This document shows, one piece after another, positions 47,201-54,100 of a stretch of DNA of 64,000 nucleotides; position 1 is the stretch's first letter, and each line of letters opens with the position of its first letter. Position numbers and translations under genes: made by a program. The stretch is from Kryptolebias marmoratus (taxonomy: Eukaryota; Chordata; Actinopteri; Cyprinodontiformes; Rivulidae): NCBI RefSeq assembly GCF_001649575.2, contig NC_051439.1, forward strand, positions 14,798,451 through 14,862,450, written 5' to 3'. The notes under the pieces were generated by a model. It was given only the letters and a program-made list of their open reading frames with translations. It made no database searches and was not told where the DNA came from.

Positions 47201-49526
47201 ATATCTCATGTGCCGGAGGACGGGTTTTAATGAAACTCTCATAAAGTAAACATTGAATGTACACCTACAACTGATCAACTTTTGGAGTCAACCCCATTCA
47301 AGATGACCGCCAGAGTCAACTGACCTTAGGAAACACAAATATCGTTATTACTCAACCAAGTTTACAGATGTTGAGCTGTTGAGAGTCATTGCTAACATAT
47401 ACTTTGAGCTCTAACTGACTGTGAGATTTGTTTTCAAAACTATGCCATTACCTATTGGAGTCAACTGTGTCCATCTGTTAGCAAAATATCTCATGAACCA
47501 CTGGATGGATTTTAATGAAAATCCAGGAAAATAATCAATGGGTGTACATCTACAACTGATTAACTTTTGGAGTTAGCCCAATTCAAGATGGCCACTCCAG
47601 CTAATCAACTTTGACCAACCCGAAAATGGCTATAACTATAATTTCACAGGTATTGAGCTAAAACTTGCTGTGTTAGTAGCTGACAGTAATTCACAACATA
47701 TACTCCAAGCACTAACAGATCATGCAAGCTACCAGATGAGATTGCACATATTGTTCATTATAAGGTTTGGTCAGAATGGCTACAACTCCATCATTTCTCA
47801 AAAGAAGATAATGTTAGTTTGAATCTTTCGCATGAAAGGTGGTGAGTGATATCCATTCCTTTAAGGAATGCTAGGCCTTTAATTTGCACAGTGACAAAAT
47901 CAGGTGGGGTACTACATTTGCATTTCTTGTCTCAGTTATCTTACATCCTTAAATCCTCTGAACATGATGTCAAATTAGCACAAGGGTGATGTGCAGATGC
48001 TGGGTTGTAATTAGAGCTAAGAGGGAGGCCATCAAAGAAGGGAGTAGCTGAGGCCTCGGGTCCAGTTTCTGAAGGATTGGGGCCTGAATTTACGATGTTT
48101 CCTCTGACCTGAGGCGTCATGTCGGGCCGAGGGGGAGAGACTGTGGACCCTCCTGGCTGCCGCCTGGCTTTACTGGCAGGCTGACATGGTTCTGTGGCCG
48201 TTCAAAGGCTACCCATCAAGAGAGGACTGATGAATGCTGTAATGATGCTGAATGTCCACCTCGAAGGGCACCAGAGCCGCTCAAGTCCAAACAAACTTTC
48301 CCACTGTAGTTTTAAGTATCATGCATCTCTTTGTAGCTCTCATCGTGCTCCAAAGATAAATGTGCCCATAAATTTCTTCAATCTCACGCAAGATCCTGCT
48401 CGCATTTGTTCTCCCTGAGCGAAGCCCTGCCGTGAATCCTCGTGCTCTTTCTTAATTACGGCCATGTCTCACATTACTCCCAGCTGATTGTGCTTATGTG
48501 CAATTAAGTTTATTTTAATTACTGCTTGCACACCCATAAAAATCAAGTGTTTTTTTAACGGCTGCCTCATTATCTCATCAACCTACTGTCTGTCTCAATC
48601 TCTGCTCATTTCAGAGGTTTTTACTGACCGCAAACTCCAGACAGGAAATGTTTTGTGTGTGTCTGTGCGTGTGTGTGTGGGGGGGTATCCTTACAGGGGC
48701 ATCCTTAAATGTCTTACAAACATCTTCACAACTACAACAGGATGAGAAGATTCTCCCTCACATACTTGATTTTTGAGTTTTCAGTCTAACCTTAAATTCT
48801 GGAAAAGTAGGTATGTGTACAATGTAAACATTCATTTGGAAATTTTATGAACCCATAATTTATTCACAACAAAACATGGTACAGTTTCTTAGTTTAAACA
48901 ATTTAAAGGAAAGCAATGATGAATTTAATAAGCCCTGTCCCAAAAAGGTTGGGACACAGCCACATTTCCCTCTATGAAGCGTCCTCTCTTCTTTTAACAA
49001 CAGTCTGTAAACATCTAGGAACTGAGGAGAGCAGATTCTGGAGCTTTTGGAGGGAAATGTTGTCCCAATCTTGTCTGATGTGGTGTTCTAGCAGTTCAAT
49101 AAACCTGGGTCTTTCCTGAATTTTACAAGCTAAGAATGACACAATTTCTTAGCTTCAACAATTGATGTGTTTACCATGTTTCATTGTGAATAAAAAGTGG
49201 GTTTACATTTTACACCACGTCCCAACATTTTTTAAGTTGGAGTTGTAATTTGAAATAGGTTGGTAATTTGAAACCCTTGTTGCCTGTGTTATTTTTTTCT
49301 GTAGGTTGAAGGAAGCTCAGGAAAATATTAAGAAGATTACAGCGGAAAAAAGAGTGGAAACCAAGAAGATTAATGCCAACAGTCTGGTAAGGGCTAATCT
49401 ATATTTAGCAAAGTTAAGGATTTTCCTAAAAGCTGTTCCATTCCTGTGTCAGCACTGAAATCAATATGTTGTTGCCAACAGAAAGAGAAGCTGCGACAGA
49501 AGGAAGCTAGCGTGTCTTCCAGCTGA
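6705..49526 (+). CDS. fmn1: Formin-1, whole coding span (18 exons, long form)
   Basis: Formin-1 nucleates and elongates unbranched actin filaments and acts in adherens junctions and limb and kidney development. The spliced product is about 1251 residues (human about 1419). It has a Ser-rich N-terminal region (1-510), an acidic exon (511-566), a coiled-coil-like stretch (about 600-660), a proline-rich FH1 (about 736-793, with a gap) that binds profilin-actin, and an FH2 domain from [11 protein letters not shown] (about 817) to near 1240. The FH2 core [16 protein letters not shown] is intact near 1021. All phases agree across 17 junctions. A second ATG (6717, MEGTH) matches the human start. An alternative first exon gives another N-terminus. 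The gene converges with grem1, as in tetrapods. Confidence 0.95.
9262..9930 (+). repeat. Interspersed repeat family A, dimeric copy
   Basis: Two head-to-tail units. The first begins near 'gcaagaatgtttttgcttg' and 'ttagcgaaatatcttgtg', has 'caagatggctgccacg' and ends at 'gatctgtttaaaaccttg'. The second restarts at 'ttagcaaaatatgtcatgaa' (about 9607), has 'aagatggctgccatagct' and ends 'catgaaaggtggcagtcgat'. The junction resembles those in the copies at 4.6-5.1 and 47.1-47.9 kb. Confidence 0.7.
13122..13154. repeat. CA microsatellite with one unresolved base
   Basis: A run of seven C, one N (13129), then about twelve AC repeats. The N probably marks uncertain repeat length in the assembly. Confidence 0.9.
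13792..13824. repeat. Perfect 14-bp inverted repeat (hairpin)
   Basis: The left arm ccttcagcttgttg (13792-13805) and right arm caacaagctgaagg (13811-13824) are exact reverse complements around the loop tttag. It lies in an fmn1 intron about 240 bases before the next exon. Role unknown. Confidence 0.85.
14064..14230 (+). CDS. fmn1: fmn1 coding exon 2 (long form; acidic exon)
   Basis: The acceptor is tttgtgtag and the donor gtgaga. It enters in phase 1 and leaves in phase 0. It encodes [19 protein letters not shown] and [20 protein letters not shown], an acidic, high-complexity segment that is clearly coding. Its 167 bases are not a multiple of three, so skipping it would break the frame. I do not recall it in the canonical human FMN1 protein, but its composition and phase fit indicate a real exon. 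Confidence 0.88.
14231..16506 (+). other. fmn1: fmn1 intron, and candidate internal promoter region
   Basis: No ordinary exon is recognised. The 3' part (about 15800-16506) precedes the alternative first coding exon and probably holds its promoter and leader. A CCAAT box lies at 15947-15951 after a poly-T run. A small open segment with an ATG and a good donor at 15520-15549 is listed under findings. Confidence 0.5.
16507..18223 (+). CDS. fmn1: fmn1 alternative first coding exon (second isoform); CDS from 16523
   Basis: An open frame from ATG 16523 to a donor gtatgt at 18224 gives 567 codons and ends in phase 0, so it joins the common exon at 18362 in frame. Features: [11 protein letters not shown], a basic [17 protein letters not shown] block (about residues 140-156), a Ser/Thr-rich middle, [19 protein letters not shown] (about 375), and a charged C-terminus with [14 protein letters not shown] possible acceptor precedes it (16501-16506, atatag), but splicing from coding exon 2 (phase 0) would give the wrong frame, because 16 bases precede the ATG. 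So this exon starts its own protein, as expected for formin-1 isoforms with distinct N-termini. Confidence 0.88.
18362..18482 (+). CDS. fmn1: fmn1 common coding exon 3
   Basis: It encodes [20 protein letters not shown] and [20 protein letters not shown], nearly identical to the human segment [16 protein letters not shown]. It starts in phase 0 and can accept either upstream exon (ending 14230 or 18223). It ends in phase 1 at a gtaagg donor. This is where the two isoforms merge. Confidence 0.95.
18483..20374 (+). other. fmn1: fmn1 intron, AT-rich
   Basis: A 1.9-kb intron of mainly AT-rich sequence. No exon, known repeat or RNA gene was recognised. Confidence 0.7.
20375..20436 (+). CDS. fmn1: fmn1 coding exon 4
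   Basis: It encodes (E)[20 protein letters not shown], with acceptor ttgatttcag and donor gtaagt, phase 1 to 0. The heptad-like charged sequence is the start of the coiled-coil-like stretch before FH1. Human has [16 protein letters not shown] at this place. Confidence 0.95.
20437..21604 (+). other. fmn1: fmn1 intron
   Basis: A 1.2-kb AT-rich intron. No repeats or exons were recognised. Confidence 0.7.
21605..22218 (+). CDS. fmn1: fmn1 coding exon 5: coiled coil, FH1 and start of FH2
   Basis: It begins [20 protein letters not shown] (rest of the coiled coil) and continues through [16 protein letters not shown] to a polyproline FH1 with repeated runs of eight prolines, then [14 protein letters not shown], the entry to FH2. 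Human has [13 protein letters not shown]. The exon leaves in phase 2. It contains 56 unknown bases; the frame is continuous across them only if that length is right. FH1 recruits profilin-actin. Confidence 0.93.
22009..22064. other. Assembly gap (56 N) inside FH1-coding exon
   Basis: Unknown bases replace part of the proline-coding GC-rich repeat. The gap length keeps the reading frame, but the true number of prolines is unknown. The reads probably collapsed or failed here. Confidence 0.98.
22219..23758 (+). other. fmn1: fmn1 intron
   Basis: A 1.5-kb intron with moderate complexity. No exon or known repeat was recognised. Confidence 0.7.
23759..23900 (+). CDS. fmn1: fmn1 coding exon 6 (FH2)
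   Basis: It encodes [20 protein letters not shown] and [17 protein letters not shown], matching human TLWDSLEEPDI and KKKPLSETYEKK. Acceptor ttttccag, donor gtacag, phase 2 to 0. This is the lasso/linker part of FH2. Confidence 0.95.
24507..24534. repeat. TG microsatellite
   Basis: An interrupted TG dinucleotide run inside an fmn1 intron. Confidence 0.85.
26484..26968 (+). repeat. Interspersed repeat family A, near-complete monomer
   Basis: It begins near 'cacccgctgctgaagaca', has 'agcaaaatatctcatgaatc', 'cacaaaaatggctgtaact' and 'ctccgagtatgac', and ends 'gggcaatatgcattgcttc' before 'aatgcaagtcctttaat'. It is one of the copies with the full head region. Confidence 0.75.
28059..28146 (+). 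CDS. fmn1: fmn1 coding exon 7 (FH2)
   Basis: It encodes [20 protein letters not shown] and then HLEMKDIQQ, almost identical to human FMN1. Acceptor ttttctag, donor gtgaat, phase 0 to 1. Confidence 0.96.
28147..31003 (+). other. fmn1: fmn1 intron, 2.9 kb
   Basis: It contains a CA-rich tract (about 29336-29354) and a block of unusually high complexity (about 28690-29560) with a TCF/LEF-like CTTTGATC (29425-29432). No exon was recognised. Confidence 0.65.
31004..31065 (+). CDS. fmn1: fmn1 coding exon 8 (FH2)
   Basis: It encodes (A)[20 protein letters not shown]; human has IFNVDDSVVDLETLAALYEN. Acceptor tttaccag, donor gtaagt, phase 1 to 0. Confidence 0.95.
31250..31338 (+). CDS. fmn1: fmn1 coding exon 9 (FH2)
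   Basis: It encodes [20 protein letters not shown] and EVKLLDKPE, with human counterpart [15 protein letters not shown]. Acceptor ttttcgcag, donor gtaaga, phase 0 to 2. Confidence 0.95.
31339..32072 (+). other. fmn1: fmn1 intron, 0.7 kb
   Basis: The 5' half is AT-rich. From about 31560 it becomes GC-richer and ends in a CT-rich tract (tcctcctcctcctcg) before the acceptor. No exon or known repeat was recognised. Confidence 0.7.
32073..32202 (+). CDS. fmn1: fmn1 coding exon 10 (FH2)
   Basis: It encodes [20 protein letters not shown] and then [18 protein letters not shown]. Human has [20 protein letters not shown]. Acceptor tgtcttccag, donor gtaaga, phase 2 to 0. Confidence 0.96.
32286..32432 (+). 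CDS. fmn1: fmn1 coding exon 11 (FH2 signature)
   Basis: It contains [20 protein letters not shown] and [13 protein letters not shown], the most conserved core motif of formin homology 2 domains. 147 bases, phase 0 to 0, so it could be skipped in frame, but the loss would destroy FH2. Acceptor tgtatcag. Confidence 0.97.
32529..32588 (+). CDS. fmn1: fmn1 coding exon 12 (FH2)
   Basis: It encodes [20 protein letters not shown], with human counterpart [20 protein letters not shown]. 60 bases, phase 0 to 0, donor gtaagt. Confidence 0.96.
32676..32796 (+). CDS. fmn1: fmn1 coding exon 13 (FH2)
   Basis: It encodes [20 protein letters not shown] and [19 protein letters not shown], very close to human. 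Acceptor gttttcag, donor gtaggt, phase 0 to 1. Confidence 0.96.
32797..37699 (+). other. fmn1: fmn1 intron, 4.9 kb
   Basis: No exon was recognised. It holds a 15-bp hairpin (33434-33467), an enhancer-like block (about 33480-34060) and mostly single-copy AT-rich sequence. In mouse, Grem1 limb enhancers lie in the 3' introns of Fmn1, so this intron is a candidate for regulatory content. Confidence 0.6.
33434..33467. repeat. 15-bp inverted repeat (one mismatch), 4-base loop
   Basis: The left arm gcatttttagagcat (33434-33448) pairs with the right arm atgctctaaaaacgc (33453-33467), with one mismatch, around the loop gagt. It lies in an fmn1 intron. Role unknown. Confidence 0.85.
37700..37792 (+). 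CDS. fmn1: fmn1 coding exon 14 (FH2)
   Basis: It encodes (A)[20 protein letters not shown] and then [10 protein letters not shown]; human has LQPFKDKLEEFFQKA. Acceptor tttctgccag, donor gtaaat, phase 1 to 1. It belongs to the post-domain helices of FH2. Confidence 0.93.
40318..40706 (+). repeat. Interspersed repeat family A, copy
   Basis: It runs from 'ttgttagcaaaatatctcat' through 'gaagatggccgccacagtc' and 'ggtgtggtagtagtt' to 'gaatgctaggcttttaat'. The head before 'ttagcaaaatat' is not preserved. Confidence 0.75.
41030..41345 (+). repeat. Interspersed repeat family A, copy with deletions
   Basis: It runs from 'tttgtctgtcctgtccgtca', 'gcaaaatatctcatgaatca' and 'caagatggccaccacagct' to 'atagtagacctttaattta'. 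Part of the tail is missing. It lies 300 bases after the previous copy in the same direction. Confidence 0.7.
42452..42503 (+). CDS. fmn1: fmn1 coding exon 15 (FH2)
   Basis: It encodes (A)[16 protein letters not shown] plus two bases of the next codon, in line with human KKEHKMEESHLENAQ. Acceptor tgtgttgcag, donor gtagga, phase 1 to 2. It is short but placed and phased correctly. Confidence 0.9.
42553..42990 (+). repeat. Interspersed repeat family A, near-complete monomer
   Basis: The head 'ttgcccgccactgaaaggtg' is followed by 'gtttttgcccatgtctgtg' and 'agcaaaatatctcatgaacc'. The tail is 'catgaaaggcggcgggtgat' and 'atgcattcctttaa'. Head cccgccac and tail ggcggcggg suggest short inverted termini. 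It begins 50 bases after an fmn1 exon. Confidence 0.75.
44090..45130. other. AT-rich low-complexity zone
   Basis: About 1 kb with many A/T runs and few G/C. No open frame or known repeat is seen. It may be a degraded repeat or simply a low-GC intron segment. Confidence 0.7.
46827..46976 (+). CDS. fmn1: fmn1 coding exon 16 (FH2 C-terminal)
   Basis: It encodes [20 protein letters not shown] and [20 protein letters not shown], then NISKER. Human has [13 protein letters not shown] and WYEFCSDFK. Acceptor ctccgacag, donor gtgagt, phase 2 to 2. Confidence 0.96.
47141..47886 (+). repeat. Interspersed repeat family A, dimeric copy
   Basis: Unit 1 begins 'tattgccggccaccaaaagc' and has 'tagcaaaatatctcatg' and 'caagatgaccgccagag'. 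The junction is near 47430 ('gatttgttttcaaaactatg', 'ccattacctattggag'). Unit 2 restarts at 'ttagcaaaatatctcatgaa' (about 47478) and ends 'ggaatgctaggcctttaat'. It shares its junction type with the copy at 9.3 kb. Confidence 0.75.
48829..49253. mobile_element. Degraded DNA-transposon relic
   Basis: A segment with 'gtcccaaaaaggttgggaca' near its 5' part and 'cacgtcccaacattttttaa' near its 3' end, giving inverted gttgggac/gtcccaac motifs. Inside is 'ttttaacaacagtctgtaaa', a sequence I recognise as common in teleost interspersed repeats. No intact transposase frame remains. The superfamily is not certain. Confidence 0.6.
49305..49386 (+). CDS. fmn1: fmn1 coding exon 17
   Basis: It encodes [20 protein letters not shown] and KINANSL. 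Human has KMAQESVSKLTSEKKVETKK. Acceptor tttctgtag, donor gtaagg, phase 2 to 0. This is the C-terminal helical tail after FH2. Confidence 0.95.
49482..49526 (+). CDS. fmn1: fmn1 last coding exon
   Basis: It encodes [13 protein letters not shown] and a TGA stop; human ends [15 protein letters not shown]. Acceptor ttgccaacag, phase 0. The 3' UTR follows. Confidence 0.94.
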   Translation, partial: KEKLRQKEASVSSS

Positions 49527-52500
49527 ATCAAATGGCGAGTGACAAAGTAAAAGAAGAAAGCAGGAGAGGCCCTGTCCATCTTGTGTTTACCACCTGCCTC
49601 ACAATAACACGACAAAACCTCACTGAATTTACTGTTGTGTCTGTTCTACTAACAACTTTTGACATCTCCACCCTCAGCCCCATTTTCTACACTTCCTTGC
49701 ACCTCCATGTTGAGGATATTTTGCACAACTCCTGCAGTGAAAATACATGGCTGATGCAGCCAAAGTGATGGGAGTCTTAAAGGCCAAAGGTTGACCTCAT
49801 TCATTCAGCATGGCGTGACCTCCGAGTGTGCAGCTTGGGAAGGTTTTCAGGGTTCAGTGGGATTCTGTGCAGTGCCAGCTGACACTTCCACGAGTTTCCT
49901 CCTGAATCTCCAGCAGCTTTTTCTGATTTTCATCAGACATACAGGACATGTTGTAAATGTTCCGATAAAAGTTGTATTTTGTGGTGGTGTTTTAGGAACA
50001 GATATTGCTTCCTGGCAGTGTCTGCTGAGAGGAAAATCCCTGTTGACAAAACAAATCTTTCTCTCTCTCAGAGCAGGAAATTAGCAGTTCCCAGTGCCCT
50101 TTGCAGTAGCGGATAACTTTCATTCACCACAGCTCATTAAAAACTCTTGCAAAGACGACGCGCTGCGTTATTGGCAGGAACTGTGTGGCTTTTTGAGCAA
50201 TACCGCGAATGATCAACGCTCCACTTTGATGACTTGTTGAGTGTATAAGCTGTGTGTGAGTATGTAGACGTTTTGGCGTTGTCGTGTGCACCGCAGCAGA
50301 CTAATCTCTCCTGGGTGACGGCCAGAGAAGAGCAGCAGCTGGAAGCAGGCCTGGCCCAAAGCCTCGGCCTCCTCACACACACAAACTTAAACACCAGAAG
50401 AACACAGCATCTTTTAGCCATGCACTCACTGCACCCACTTACCTGAGTTTAAAAAACAAATAGTTGCGCTGTATGTCAGATTGAGTCCAGCACGGTTTTA
50501 AGCACTTTCCCGCTTGCAGTAGCTGTAGCACGCTGTAAACCACAGTCTCTGTAATGCTAATTGCGTGTTTTTTTTTCAGCTGTTCTGCAAGTTCTGCACC
50601 TTTTTTTATTTATATGCAAAAAGATAGGTTCTTTGCTTTATGGTGTAAAAATTTGTGCAGTAAAAGTAAAAATTTAAGCGCTCATCATAAAATCTTAGAT
50701 TTGTTTTATTTTTATGACGGTGTATTAAACTTGTGCATTTCGTAACTGCTTCTGTGTCACTGGAGAAAAGTCTATTTATGTAACAAAATAATAATTTTAT
50801 GATTAAAACATCAACATTCTTTTTTTTATTTCTTTCTGAGTTAATTGATTGATAAGCTGCTTAATAGTTTATTCAGATAAAAATATATTTTCACATGGAT
50901 GGTTACTTGTATATGTTGTGCATATTTGCAGTGAAAATTAAGTACTTGAGTAAGAGAATTGGTTTTTCTGCCTAGTTTTGTAGTGATGAGGGTTGTGTTT
51001 TGGGAAATGAGAACATTTAAGATTGCTATCTGAAGCTAAGTGAGCTGTAATACCTCAGACAGACGTCCACCAGAAGATTATACATAAAACTGCATTTTGA
51101 AGTTTTTTTTACCCTTCCTTAACTTCCACAGGTGCCCTTTATTTTCGAGTAAAACGACAGCTTTCGTTTCCTTCACAGGGGTCAAAAATATTAGAATAAT
51201 CTGATACTGACTGAGGCTGTTCTTGTGTGTATGTCAGGTAATCTTCAGCAGGAGTCATGAAGGGACTCTGCGATTTTATGGAATTGTTTTAAATTTCAAG
51301 AATGAACTACTGAAAGCCAAGCAGGCTGTTTGGATAGAGACTTGCATATTCAAAAGTATGTATTAAACCACTTCCTCTGAGTTTTCTGCTGTCTACACTT
51401 CTATTTGGCCTGCAACGTGTAAATCTGATATTTATATTTAAATGGGGAGTCGCCAGAAGGGTTTAATCATCCATAAAGCTGCTGGGCGGTTAAAAAGATT
51501 GCAAGTCGGAATAAAGTTTGACAGTAGAGCCTTGTTTTCTGTCATTTAAACCTGTTCCTTGAAATCTAAAATAAATAATTTGATTTTAACTCAAGGAATT
51601 TGTCTCTTTTTTAAACAGAATGAAATTTTAGAGGAAGAACAAATTAATCAAGCTGATTTTTAAACCTACCACAGACATATAATGACTTCATTTTGACATT
51701 TAGGATTTTTTATATTGATGAAAATTTAAGTTGTTGCTAATACCTACACATTATTTTTAGACCAACACAAAAACTGATGAAAATATGTCTCATAAACATA
51801 CATTTCTATACTATGTGCACATTAATCTGTGAGAATAAAAAATCTATCACAGTTTAATATGTAATCCTTACTTTGGGGTTGATTTTTTTAGGCTTCAGTG
51901 TCTTGGATGAGGGTTTCTCATAGATGAATAGTTTAATACATTTAAAACATGAGTTACAGGAGATTTGTTGATATCACAGCATCAGTTTATTGAGTTTTCA
52001 TGGATAATTTAATCAAAAGAATAAACAAATTGATTAAATCAAATATTGGCTTTACATTTAAAAGTATTTAGTCTTGATTCTAAACCAGGGGTGTCCAAAG
52101 TCGGTCCTCGAGGGCCGGCATCCTGCACGTTTTAGTTCTCTCCCTAGTGGTTGTAACAACCTCCTCAGCAAGTCAGTGTTCTGCTTAGGCCTTCTAATGA
52201 GCCATCATTTGATCCAGGTGTGTAAAACCAGGGAGAAAACTAAAACATGCAGGATGCCGGCCCTCGAGGACCGACTTTGGACACCCCTGTAAACCAACAC
52301 TGTACATCGTCCATATAAACAGGATTGTTTCTATATATTTTTTTAATTATTTTTTTGTCTTTAAAGGCTACTGAATAGATTCCAACTTATATAAAAATAA
52401 TAATAAAACAAAAAAGGTATACCAATAGACTTCGAAATTCACAGAAATCAATTAGGTTGAAAGATTCTTGAAAAATCGAACTAAAAATCACATTTTCATT

Positions 52501-52913
52501 TACAAATATTCATTCGTCAAAAAATTCCACACAGTGGAAACATCCAGTTCTACAAAAAAACTCATGCGTAAAATGCGGGATCGGATGAAAACAAGAGTGT
52601 CTGGAGCAGTGAGTCCTTAAATAAAACCTTTTGCAGTCCTGTTTCTTTCTTTTTTTTTTTTTTTTGCTTCTGTTGCTGAGGTGAGGAAGCCGTGCGTAAA
52701 ATGTGCCCGTTTTTAAAAGTCGGACTTTCCGTGCAGGGTGATTAAATCTATAGTGATGCTGCTCATGGCCAGTTTTTGTTCACACCATGTGCAAGAGGAG
52801 AGATTTAGCACATCTCCAGATGGAGACAGACACAATCTCTACTAACAATCCCGTCCTGGAAGAATGAGAGGTTGGGGAAAAAAAAAAAAAAACACCGGAT
52901 CATAAGCGCGTGT
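49527..52913. other. fmn1/grem1 convergent 3' region
   Basis: It holds the fmn1 3' UTR on the plus strand and the grem1 3' UTR on the minus strand. Candidate fmn1 polyadenylation signals are AATAAA near 51510 and 51835. A candidate grem1 signal is TTTATT (AATAAA on minus) near 51986. If both are used, the two 3' ends come very close. A short inverted-repeat transposon sits at 52086-52289. No other gene was recognised. Confidence 0.55.
52086..52289. mobile_element. Short transposon with ~52-bp near-perfect inverted repeats (MITE, hAT-like)
   Basis: The ends are exact inverted repeats beginning CAGGGGTGTCCAAAGTCGG, about 52 bases long with one mismatch. The element is 204 bases and is flanked by the direct repeat TAAAC (52081-52085 and 52290-52294), a likely 5-base target-site duplication. 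There is no coding capacity. The CAGGGGT end resembles hAT elements. The near identity of the arms suggests a young insertion or hairpin-driven homogenisation. It lies in the presumed grem1 3' UTR or just beyond. Confidence 0.85.
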
Positions 52914-53462
52914 TCAGTCCAGGTCTATGGAAATGCAGCGGCACTGTTTGACGCGCTGGATGCGTTTCTTCTTGGTGGGGGGCTGCTGGTCCGGACAGTT
53001 CAAGGTAAAAGTCATGGTGGTGAAACGCTTGGGCTTGCAGAAGGAGCAGGACTGGAAGGCGCCCTCCTCCCTGCGGATGTGCCTGGGGATGTAGAAGGAG
53101 TTGCACTGTCCGTAACAGAAGCGGTTGATGACGGTGCGGCTGACGCAGCCCTCCTCGTGGATCGTCTGTTTGAGAGGCTGCGTTTTGCACCAGTCCCGTT
53201 TCAAATACTGCCGCTCCGTCACATGCAGGGCTTCCTGGCTGGACTCCAGCACCTCGTCGGCCGGCGAGGACGAACCGGGCCTCTGTCGGGACCCAGAGCC
53301 CGCCTGCGGAGGCTGCGGTTGCTGCTCCGATTCGTTTGGGTTGTTTTTGTCAGGATGAGGAATGGCCCCTTGTGAGGCTCGGTTTCTTTTTGAGGCCGCG
53401 GGAGAGGACAGCAGCCCAATGATGAAAACCATACCGCAGAAAATACGCCTCGAGATGGCCAT
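52914..53462 (-). CDS. grem1: Gremlin-1, secreted BMP antagonist
   Basis: Gremlin-1 binds and blocks BMP2, BMP4 and BMP7 outside the cell, and in limb buds it sustains the SHH-FGF loop. The single coding exon gives 182 residues (human 184). A signal peptide spans about 1-24 (FIIGLLSSPAAS). An N-glycosylation site N43-E-S lies in the variable region. EVLESSQEALHVTERQYLKR leads into the cystine-knot DAN domain, with Cys 92, 106, 116, 120, 139, 142, 156, 174 and 176, ending QCRCISIDLD. Nearly all match human GREM1. A polypyrimidine-AG acceptor ends one base before the ATG (exon edge 53463), so the 5' UTR is spliced. A teleost may have a second grem1 copy elsewhere; which paralogue this is cannot be told here. 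Confidence 0.97.
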   Translation of the reverse strand: MAISRRIFCGMVFIIGLLSSPAASKRNRASQGAIPHPDKNNPNESEQQPQPPQAGSGSRQRPGSSSPADEVLESSQEALHVTERQYLKRDWCKTQPLKQTIHEEGCVSRTVINRFCYGQCNSFYIPRHIRREEGAFQSCSFCKPKRFTTMTFTLNCPDQQPPTKKKRIQRVKQCRCISIDLD

Positions 53463-53768
53463 CCTTGGGGGTGGAAAAGAGATGACAAAAAGAATTAATC
53501 ACCCGTACCTTTAAACTCTGGAAGAGTTACGCACAGCTGTCGGGGCTTTTACGCAGCGTAAAAACGCACGGATGGAACATTTTTTCTGTCTTTCTTAGAA
53601 ACTAAAGTGTTTTGTTTGAATTGTTTACATAAATGATCAAGGCATGCTGTAACCAAACTGAAAGTATAAACTGGTATAGTAGAGTGCCCACACCTGGCGC
53701 GGCACCTATCAGCGACAAACCAGACCTCTTCATGTTTAAATGTCAGAGCTGGGAGATGAGAACGATAC
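53463..53768 (-). other. grem1: grem1 leader intron (proposed)
   Basis: The minus-strand sequence ending ttttccacccccaag just before the coding exon is a strong acceptor. A possible donor, cacag/gtatcg, at 53767-53769 would close a 0.3-kb intron. Human GREM1 likewise has a noncoding first exon. Donor choice is uncertain. Confidence 0.5.
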
Positions 53769-54100
53769 CTGTGTGAGTCTCCGATGCTCCAAAGAGGGAT
53801 GGTGAGATCCTGTCAGTCCTTCCTACAGCAGCCGACTGCACTCTGGTGGGACTGTGGATGGGTGGGAGACAAGGCGCTCCATACGCAGGGGCCAAGGGGG
53901 GGTTTAATACAAATTGCTCCAGCGCCGGACTGTCTCCCTTTTAAATGTCTGCCAGCTGAGATGTGCACAACAGTTATTGGCTAAGCACGATGTGGAGAAA
54001 ATGAAGACAATCCGCCCCCTCAACACTTCCCTGAACCCGCTGCGAGAAAACAGAACAAGCGAGGCGCACCGAGGACGGGCAGGGGGAGGAAGAGGAGGAG
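53769..54100 (-). promoter_or_regulatory. grem1: grem1 noncoding exon 1 and promoter (proposed)
   Basis: A GC-richer segment upstream of the proposed donor, with a CCAAT motif on the minus strand (attgg near 53976). The start site was not determined. Confidence 0.4.

Larger units (their letters stand above)
46977..49304 (+). other. fmn1: fmn1 intron, 2.3 kb
   Basis: It holds a dimeric family A repeat (47141-47886), an enhancer-like block (about 47900-48560) and a DNA-transposon relic (about 48829-49253). No exon was recognised. Confidence 0.7.

Noticed and set aside
52872..53375. Plus-strand 167-codon open frame over grem1
   Set aside because: It is the antisense shadow of the gremlin-1 coding exon. 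The minus-strand product is an unmistakable DAN-domain protein.
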